Assembly (NCBI GenBank): GCA_037447655.1 | Contig: JBBHKE010001162.1 | Span: 73,264 to 137,263, forward strand | Source: Zygnema cylindricum | Lineage: Eukaryota > Streptophyta > Zygnematophyceae > Zygnematales > Zygnemataceae | Length of the DNA: 64,000 bases | Reading direction: 5' to 3' | Part shown: positions 56,493 through 64,000 of the stretch, in pieces | Layout of the letters: each line of letters begins with the position of its first letter | Numbering within the stretch: position 1 is the first letter of the stretch | Made by a program: the position numbers and the translations under genes | Notes under the pieces: generated by a model | The model's database searches: none | What the model saw: only the letters and a program-made list of their open reading frames with translations | Told to the model about the DNA's origin: nothing

Positions 56493-58040
56493 CTAGTCTA
56501 ATTTTATTTTTTCTTTTAAGCCACATTTTTCCCTACAATATTTTAACTTTGGAGAGGGCACAGGTTTTGTCATCATGTCAGCCACCATTTCCTCATCAGA
56601 TCTATATACAAGATTCACTATTTTATCCTCCACTTTTTCTCTTACAAAACTTAATCTTATGTCCATATGTTTAGCCTTAAAATGATGTTTTGGATTGGCT
56701 GCAATTGCTATGGCCGCTTGATTATCACAAAAAACTTCATGCACTCCCTATTTCAATACCCCAGTTCTTGCAGTAAGGACTTGACCCACATCAACTCTTT
56801 CACAGCAGAACAAGAGGCCATGTACTCAGCCTCCATAGTGGACTGAGCAACCACCTTTTGTTGCTTACTGCTCCAACAGCAAGCACCTTCCCCAACATAC
56901 AACACATACCCAGAAGTGCATCGTCTCATAGGTGCGCCCCTATAACTGGCATCACTCCAAGTAGTGATGTCAGTGTGCTCCCCTCCCAAATGCAACCATA
57001 ACTCTCTAGTTCCCACCAGATATCTCATGACTCTCTTGGCTGCCTCCCAATCCCTCTTCCAAGGATCATTAAGACTCCTACTGAGTACACCAACTGCCCG
57101 CCGCTATGTCCGGCCAAGTACAATTCATAAAATAGATTAAGCTTCCTACGACCTGTCTATAAGGGATAGACTTCATGAACTCTCTCTCCTCTGGACTCAT
57201 CTGATCGTCTAAGATCATCACTCCTCCTTCTACACTCCCATCACTTACTTTTGTCAAGTCCATGGGAGTGGTACAGCTGTTAGCATTTTCCATCTGGAAT
57301 TTCTCAAGCATATTACCTATTGTTTCTTTCTGAGTAAGTCTAATAATCTTCTTCCCCCTATCTCTCTCCATTTGAATCCCCAAAATATATTTTGCCTCCC
57401 CTTAATCCTTCATATCAAATCTGCTTCTAAGATCTGTTATTAACTTATTGATCTTTTCCAAGGATTTACTCAACACAAGCAGACCATCCACATAAATTGC
57501 AATAAAAATGACACCATTCTCATCTTCAAACATGTAGATAGAATGGTCAGAGCTAATACGGATATATCCCAGACTGGTAAGAAACTCATCTAGTTTCTTA
57601 TTCCACTGTCGGGGAGCCTTCTTCAGTCCATATAAGGATTTTATGAGCCTGTAGACTTTGCTCTCTTCTCCTTCTTCCACGAACCCCTCGGGTTGTCTCA
57701 TGAAAATTTCTTCCTCTAACTCACTATTAACAAACGCAGTCTTAATGTCCATCTAGTGGATTTCCATGTTTTCCGCTGCTGCGAAGTTGAGGAGAATCCT
57801 TACTGATGGGAACCGAACAACTGGAGCAAAGGTCTCCTCATAGTCAATCCCCTCCTTTTGGGTGAACCCCTTCGCTACCAATCGAGCCTTATATCTTTCA
57901 ATGGTATTATCAGGGTTCAGTTTTAGTTTAAATACCCATTTACAGACAATATGTTTTTTGTCTGGAGTACAATCTGCTAGTTCCCAAGTATTTGCTTCCA
58001 TGATAGAAGCCATCTCATCATTTATAGCTCTAATCCATCT
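56493..58040 (-). pseudogene. RT and RNase H of A3
   Basis: From 58013: [58 protein letters not shown]; a TAG at 57753 replaces Q in HQMDIKTAF. Then SLYGLKKAPRQW and IAIYVDGLLVLSKS: the second catalytic Asp of YVDD is Gly. A TAA at 57402 and a frameshift near 57085 follow. RNase H (57028-56493) has TTWSDASYRGAPMRRCTSGYVL, TMEAEYMASC, VFCDNQAAIAIA and KHMDIRLSFVREK. LTRs of A3 are near-identical, so these lesions are either very recent or were copied from a defective RNA. Confidence 0.88.
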
Positions 58041-59799
58041 TTATTTCTCTGGACTATTCACTGCCTCTGAGTAAGACTGAGGCTCATCAGGGTGAGATAG
58101 CTTAGTTACCTTATGAGCGGCTTGTTTTTCCTGTAATCTTTTGCTGCTCTTCCTTCCTTCCTCAAACTCCGAAGCAAGAATGGATGGAAGTCTTGGATTT
58201 CTTCTCACTGTCTCATCGGCTCCCCTGTCATAAAAACCATATCTTGTCCCGCTTCTTCTATCTCCTCGAAGTCCATAGGAGTATGTGAGGTTTTTCGGTG
58301 AGTCTCCTGTATCTTCGATCTCCCCTGAATCTCTAATCACGGTTTCACTCATGTCCTTTTCGGGAACGACCGAGTTCTCCTAACTTTCGGACTCAAATCT
58401 GATTCTTATTTTCTTTGTATATTTGAAGGGGTCAAATGACTTCCCTTCATCCATGACAACTAAGTGTTTGACCAAAATGATACCTTTCTTTGCTTAGTCA
58501 TAGACTCTATATCCCTTAACATCCTCACCATATCTCACAAAGTATCCAGGTTTTCCCTTAGCATCTTGTTTCCAGTTCTTCATATCTGTGTCAAGACTGT
58601 AAACTTGGCTACCGAATACTTTAAGGTGTGAGATATCTGGTTTCCTTCCAACCCATCTCTCGTAAGGTGTCACTCCCTTTACAGCTGAGGTAAGGACTCT
58701 ATTCTTAATATAGTTGGCATAGTTCATTGCTTCTGCCCAAAATCTCTTTCCTATTTTCTTGTCGGCCAACATACTGCATGCACTATCTCCTATTGTTTGA
58801 TTCAACCTCTCAGCTACTCCATTTTGTTCCGGGTTATATGGTAGAGTTTTCTGGTGCTGCATTCCCTCATCACTCAGATATTCCTCAAACTGGTTAGTGG
58901 TATATTCCCCCCCATTATCATTCTTTATCCTCTTAATGGGGGTTTCATGCGAACTCTCACTCCAGGCCTTATATTATTTGAAGTAAGTTTATGTTTCAGA
59001 CTTTGTTTTTAGAAAGTAGACTCTAGAGTATCTAGACCAGTCATCGGTTATTGTCATCATAAACCTCTTTCCTCTAATCGAAGGTACTTTTGTAGGTCCC
59101 CAAATATCTGTGTGGACAAAATCTAATACTTTCTCACCTCTATATGTGGCGGCTTTGGGAAAGGGAAGTCTATGAGCCTTACCTTGAGCACAGCCACTAG
59201 AATAATCCATCATTTCATTATTCTTAAACTGAATGCCTTCTACTACCCCAAGCTTTTTCATTTCCCTTAACCTATCAAAATGCACATGTCCCAACCGCTT
59301 ATGCCAAATCATGAACTTAGGAACACCAACATAGTATACTCAAGTTAAGCCTAAACATTCCTTGGCTACCCTTATTTGCCGTAAAGTAAACTTTATCCCC
59401 ATACTTAGCTGTAAAGACTCCCTTTCTAGCGAAGGTATCAAACTTTTTCTCATCTACCACAGACGTAGAGACAAGATTTTTACTCAGCTGATGAATGTAG
59501 AGTACATCTGAGAATGTAAGTATAGAAGTCTTACCCTCCACTAAAACTTTCACATCTACTGATCCCACTAGATCTGTAGTAACCACTCTCCCATCCCCAT
59601 ACTCTATCTCTACAGTAGGGATCTTTCTTAGCTTAGTTAATAGTTCTTTATCACGACACATATGCATGGATGCACCTGAGTCGATGATCCATCTTCCTGT
59701 GGAGCTTCCCGAATTGCTCTAAGGGCACACTTTTGCCTCCGAGGGATCTCGTTCTCCTCCAGACTCTCGTCATGAAGAAGCTCCCCATCCTCCTCAGAT
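58041..59799 (-). pseudogene. Protease and integrase region of A3
   Basis: Protease near 59695 is frame-shifted inside DGSS/DSG, so WIIDSGASMHMC is broken; MHMCRDKELLTKLRKIPTVEIEYG then reads on to 59317. MIWHKRLGHVHFDRLREM, CAQGKAHRLPFP and VLDFVHTDIWGPTKVP (59312-58989) are followed by a damaged core, where NDNGGEY-type sequence lies near 58915 (consensus SDNGGEY). Next come YNPEQNGVAERLNQT and GVTPYERWVGRKPDISHLKVF (58862-58494). A stop lies at 58494. The linker has RGADETVRRNPRLPSI. Same domain order as A1. Confidence 0.85.
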
Positions 59800-60825
59800 G
59801 ACTCATCCTCGGTTTCTCCTGACACTTTTGTAACCACAAGTGCCTTTTTCTTCCCTCCGGAAGAACCTCCTCCACCGTTCTCTTGGAGCCTCAGCTCTGA
59901 TAGCTTGACACAATCTGCAATAAAGTGTCCCGGCTTTTTGCAATAATGACAAAGACCCTTTGGGGGCCTCTGTTCCCCAGAAAAGATCTCTTTCCCCTCT
60001 ATAAGGTTTCTTCGGGTCCTTCCTCCATCGGTCCCCTCCTGCTGCTAGAGCTTGAATGCTCTTTCCTCCTCTCCTAATCTCCATTGTGTTTTCCTGCACA
60101 AGTATCATCCTGACTACTGTGTTCCATTTCCATGAACTATCAGGCATTCCCTGTACTCGGTACACTATGTTTTCGAACTCATCTGGTAATTTCATGATAA
60201 GGGTGTTAACTTTTATTTTCATTGTACCTGTCCACCTGACACTTTCCATTTCCATATAGAAACAAGAAAGATCATTACAGTAATCTAACATCTTTCCTCC
60301 TTTGTAAGTGTAACTCAATAGCTTTTGCTCGGCCAACCGGAGCTCTTGAATAGTTCCAGCTCTATAAATCTCCACTAAACTCTCCCACAACTCCTCGGCC
60401 TTGTAAATGTGAAGATGAGGAGTGGCCTAACCTTGAGTGAGGTGCCTCAGAATGAAGTTCTTGGCAACCATGTTTACATCCTCCCACATTTGAGTATCGT
60501 TCTCCATGGTCTTCACGGTTGCCGCTCCCGAAACTGTGGCAATAGGAGTGAGGGGTGTCTCCTTCCCTTTTTCCTTTTCAGACACACTGCTGTCCCCATC
60601 ATCTGCCTCCTCCGCTGAGGCAGCCGTTGTTGCAGAAAACCTTACTCCCCCAAATCCTGGTGGAGTTCCCGAAGGTGGACGTTTCCCTTGTCCAGTGACG
60701 ATACCCCAGTATCGTTTTTCACACAAAGCTCCCATCATCATGGCTTCCCAATAGATGAACCCAGATCCATTGAAGGTGGGCACCCTAGAGGGTGGGCCCA
60801 TAACCTGCAATTCTGTGTCCTCCAT
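59800..60825 (-). pseudogene. gag of copia element A3
   Basis: ATG 60825 lies 20 bp inside the 5' LTR end. The frame reads MEDTELQVMGPPSRVPTFNG, FIYWEAMMMGALCEKRYWGI and FILRHLTQG to a single in-frame TAG at 60427. It continues in the same frame from 60390: WESLVEIYRAGTIQELRLAEQKL, GGKMLDYCNDLSCFYMEME, NTLIMKLPDEFENIVYRVQGM. In the zinc knuckle near 59940-59900 the third codon is TAT, giving HYCKKPGHFIADC-type sequence, before a frameshift near 59860. Except for these points it is the most complete gag here and shows how the LTR supplies the first codons. Confidence 0.88.
60791..60805 (-). other. Primer-binding site of A3 (exact 15-nt match)
   Basis: On the minus strand GGTTATGGGCCCACC follows LTR end AATTGCA with no gap. 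It is the exact complement of GGTGGGCCCATAACC in plant initiator tRNA-Met (anticodon CAT), quoted from memory of the tRNA. The site also encodes VMGPP of Gag. Confidence 0.85.
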
Positions 60826-61860
60826 TGGACTACATAATATAGGAAGCCTCTAGATAGTGTTTAACTAACCCACTTTAAGCCACGACCACTTCTTCCCAAG
60901 AAGGCAAACTGATAATTTGACTGCACCCTTGTGCACCCTAGACTCCCCTGAGTCCGTAGCAAAAAGAATCACTGAAAACGGCCAACCAGCCGATAAGTTA
61001 TAGGGTGGCAAAGATGCCAATTTATACAAACTCTCACAGAGAGAGGACTATCTACCTAAATTTTCCTAAGTCCTAGTTTTTCCTAATTCCCTCTCACAGC
61101 TCCTATCTACTGCATGTACGAACCAATCACAAAACTGTATAGTACTAGAAAGTAATACTGCCGATGTACTTTCTGTACGGCCTCTGTACGACAAGGCCAT
61201 TAAGTGGACGTGTATCCACTTTCCACTCGTCCGTACGTTCCTCGGAATTCCCGCGACCGAATGATGTCTTCCCACGTGGCGCAAGGTCATGCCATGTCAC
61301 TAAATGCCACAATTACCATTCCGGGATTTCGGCGATAATGTGCGCCGTTAGATTTGACGCGAAATTCAATCTTGGCCGTAATAAATACTTGCGCGATATT
61401 TGTTTCGCTGTTGAAACAAAATGCGCGATATCCATTTCCAACAAGTACAGTACTTCGTACATTTTAGAACTGTATCTATGCGTGGCGTTAAGAGTTTCAG
61501 TTAAATGAATCTAGTACATTACAATAGTTTAAATAATAATGAAACCCTATATCTCCTAAAGGACTTCTACGACAGACTGGTTAGAGCTAACAGCTACGCC
61601 GCGATCTGCCAGCCGGGGGTTCGAGTCCTGCCGGACTCAACCTTTTGTTGAGAGTGGCTTAAGCCACTCTTTAGTCCTTCCTATGGAGTTGAGATAGCCA
61701 TGGCTCCATTGCTCTCTCTCTCTCTCTCGTTCAGTGACTACAACAAGTATGGGGGCGAGAGAGAGAGAGAAGAGATAGAGGCAGGCTGCCTACATTTTTT
61801 TTTCATGTTTTCTAATAAATTTAAACCTAGAAAATAAACTAAAAACTACTTATTTCTACA
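60806..61860 (-). mobile_element. 5' LTR of A3 (1055 bp)
   Basis: Minus strand TGTAGAAATAAGTAG to GACACAGAATTGCA. Outer flank GATTT (61861-61865) matches 55424-55428. Removing A3 joins the A2 Pol reading across GTGAAATC / GTGATTGCAG, as in A1. Confidence 0.93.
61139..61180. promoter_or_regulatory. Inverted GTAC motif in A3 LTR
   Basis: TAGTACTAGAAAGTAATACT, then GCCGATGTACTTTCTGTAC; reading the element strand it is GTACAGAAAGTACATCGGC...TACTTTCTAGTAC. Confidence 0.6.
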
Positions 61861-61865
61861 GATTT

Positions 61866-63210
61866 CACTCATGTCCCTTTCGGGAACGACCGAGTTCTCC
61901 TCACTTTCGGACTCAAATTTGATTCTTATCTTCTTTGTATATTTGAAGGGGTCAAATGACTTCCCTTCATCCATGACAACTAAGTGTTTGACCAGAATGA
62001 TATCTTTCTTAGCTAAGTCATAGACTCTATATCCCTTAACATCCTCATCATATCCCACAAAGTATCCAAGTTTTCCCTTAGCATCTAGTTTCCTGTTTTT
62101 TCTATCCGTGTCAAGACTGTAAACTTGGCTACCGAATACTTTAAGGTGTGAGATATCTGGTTTCCTTCCAACCCATCTCTCATAAGGTGTCACTCCCTTT
62201 ACAGCTGAGGTAAGGACTCTATTCTTAATGTAGTTGGCAGAATTCATTACTTCTGCCCAAAATCTCTTTCCTATTTTCTTGTCGGCCAACATCTCTTAGT
62301 GTTCGATTCAACCTCTCAGCTACCCCCATTTTGTTCCGGGTTATATAGTATAGTTTTTTGGTGTTGTACTCCCTCATCTCTCAGATATTCCTCAAACTGG
62401 TTAGAGGTATATTCCCCCCCATTATCACTCCTTATCCTCTTAATGGAGGTTTCATGCAACTTCTCACTCCAGGCTTTGTATTCTTTGAAGTAAGTTGATG
62501 CTTCAGACTTTGTTTTTAGAAAGTAGACCCTAGAGTACCTAGACCAGTCATTGGTTATTGTCATCATAAACCTCTTTCCTCCAACCGATGGTACTTTTGC
62601 AGGACCCCAAATATTTGTGTGGACCAAATCTAACACTTTCTCACCTCTATATGTGGCGGCTTTGGGAAAGGGAAATCTGTTGAGCACAACCACTACAATC
62701 ATCCATCATTTCAATATCCCCAAACTGAATGCCTTCTACTACCCCAAGATTTTTCATTTCCCTCAACCTATCGAAATGCACATGCCCCCAACCGCTTATG
62801 CAAAATCATCAACTTAGGAACACCAACATAGTAAGCATTATTCTTTTCATTACTCATGTTAAGCCTAAACATTCCTTGGCTACCGTTATCTGCTGTGAAG
62901 TAAACTTCATCCCCATACTTAGCTGTAAAGTCTCCCTTTCGAGTGTAGGTATCAAATTCTTTGTCATCTAACACAGACGTAGAGACAAGATTTTTACTCA
63001 GCTGAGGAATGTAGAGTACATCTGAGAATGTAAGTATAGAAGTCTTACCCTCCACTAAGACTTTCAAATCCACTGATCCCACTAAATTTGTAGTAACCAC
63101 TCTCCCATCCACATACTCTATCTCTACTGTAGGGATCTTTCTTAGTTTAGTGAAGAGTTCTTTATCACGACACATATGCATGGATTCACCTGAGTCGATA
63201 ATCCATCTTT
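61866..63210 (-). pseudogene. Protease and integrase region of A2 (part beyond A3)
   Basis: From the high-coordinate side: protease RWIIDSGESMHMC (DSG kept) in a 270-codon open stretch 63580-62768, with LTFSDVLYIPQLSKNLVSTS. A frameshift near 62790 breaks HKRLGHVHF. The core (62702-62316) has DLVHTNIWGPAKVP, where the first catalytic Asp is Asn, then IRSDNGGEYTSNQFEEYL and YNPEQNG, then a frameshift. The tail (62292-61866) has GKRFWAEVMNSANYIKNRVLTSAVKG and the GYDEDVKGYRVYDLAKKDIILVKHLVV block. It is cut at 61865 by A3. Confidence 0.87.
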
Positions 63211-64000
63211 TTTGTGGAGCTTCCCGAATAGCTCCAAGGGCACACTTCTGTCTCCGAGGGATCTCCTTCTCCTCCAGGTACTCGTAAAGAAGAAGCTCCC
63301 CATCCTCCTCAGAGGACTCATCCTCGGTTTCTCGTGTCACTTTTGTAACCACAAGTGCCTTTTTATTCCCTCTGGAAGAACCCCCTCCACGGTTCTCTTG
63401 GAGCCTCAGCTCCGACAGCTTGACACAATCTGCGATGAAGTGTCCCGGCTTTTTGCAAAAATGACAAAGACCTTTAGGGGCCTCGGTCCCCCAGAATGAT
63501 CTCTTTCCCCTTTGTAAGGTTTCTTCGGGTCCTTCCCCCATCGGTCCCCTCCTGCTGCTAGAGCTTGAATGCTCTTCCATCCTCTCCTAGTCTCCATTGA
63601 GTTTTCGTGCACAAGTATCATCCTGACCACTATGTTCCATTTCCATGAACTATCAGCCATTTCCTGTACTCGGTACACTATGTTCTCGAACTCATCTGGT
63701 AACTTCATGATAAGAGTGTTAACTATCATTTTCATTGTACCTGTCCACCCAGCACTTTCCATCTCCATATACAAACAATAAAGATCATTACAGTAATCTA
63801 ATTTATTTCATCCTTTGTAAGTGTAACTCACTAGCTTTTGCTCAGCCAACTAGAGCTCCTGAATAGTTCCAGCTCTAAAAATCTCCACCAAACTCACCCA
63901 CAACTCCTCGGCCTTGTAAATGTGAAGATGAGGAGTGGCCAAAGCTTGAGTGAGGTGCCTCAGAATGAAGTTCTTGGCAGCCATGTTTACATCCTCCCAT
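63211..64000 (-). pseudogene. gag of A2, truncated by the window edge
   Basis: Enters at 64000 with EDVNMAAKNFILRHLTQALA, then LHIYKAEELWVSLVEIFRAGTIQEL, a TAG, KLVSYTYKG, another stop, and from 63774 YMEMESAGWTGTMKMIVNTL, EFENIVYRVQEMADSSWKW. After a frameshift near 63560 the zinc knuckle CHFCKKPGHFIADC (about 63462-63421) is complete, followed by the acidic ETEDESSEEDGELLLYE linker. The first 80-100 residues, the primer site and the 5' LTR lie outside. Confidence 0.85.

Overview
The window looks like heterochromatic nuclear DNA of a green plant. It is AT-rich and holds no bacterial-type genes. It has one spliced host gene, several MITEs, and about 52 kb of Ty1/copia LTR retrotransposons nested inside one another. 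The best clue to the host is the retrotransposon primer-binding site GGTTATGGGCCCACC. It is complementary to the anticodon arm of initiator tRNA-Met in the form I recall for plants (stem GUGGG/CCCAC), and less well to the animal form. I cannot name the species. The site is not the usual angiosperm copia primer site (TGGTATCAGAGC). Region 1 (1-12.07 kb) is host DNA. A minus-strand, multi-exon gene for a nucleotide-diphospho-sugar transferase (Nucleotid_trans / GT77-like) can be assembled from four exons between 5181 and 607 with matching phases. Its introns hold 25-, 31- and 38-bp minisatellites, purine/pyrimidine tracts and MITE-like repeats. The rest of the interval holds more MITEs, including a hAT-type MITE (9483-9944) with an exact 8-bp target duplication, and no other convincing gene. 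Region 2 (12.07-36.65 kb) is a nested stack. A solo LTR (D1, 12073-13503) lies against an old minus-strand copia remnant (K). LTR H (14887-15803 and 36551-36638) is interrupted by copia element E1 (15804-36550). E1's gag is interrupted by solo LTR G1 (17325-18628), and its protease codons by copia element A1 (19236-32453, TSD CTCAA). A1's 5' LTR is interrupted by solo LTR F (19932-26781, TSD ATTGG). F is interrupted by a tandem LTR-internal-LTR-internal-LTR array of a non-autonomous element (20228-26181, TSD GACCA). Region 3 (36.65-52.1 kb) is a second stack. LTR fragments I and J are interrupted by copia element B (37282-52101). B contains full-length copia element C (37805-44091), solo LTR D2 (44661-45829, TSD AAAAA) and solo LTR G2 (47027-48217, TSD GAGGG). 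The end of B's 3' LTR is deleted, and 452 bp of otherwise unrelated DNA with a coding-like stretch follows (52102-52553). Region 4 (52.55-64 kb) is minus-strand copia A2, which runs off the right edge, interrupted by complete copia A3 (55429-61860, TSD GATTT). All pol genes keep recognisable protease, integrase, reverse transcriptase and RNase H motifs but carry stops and frameshifts, so no copy in the window looks autonomous. Two results stand out. First, across several copia families the gag start codon lies inside the LTR and the primer site lies inside the gag reading frame; that site fits priming by a tRNA-iMet fragment cut in its anticodon loop, as in Drosophila copia. Second, the middle LTR of the tandem array is a clean mosaic of the two outer LTRs, which records the unequal crossover that made the array.
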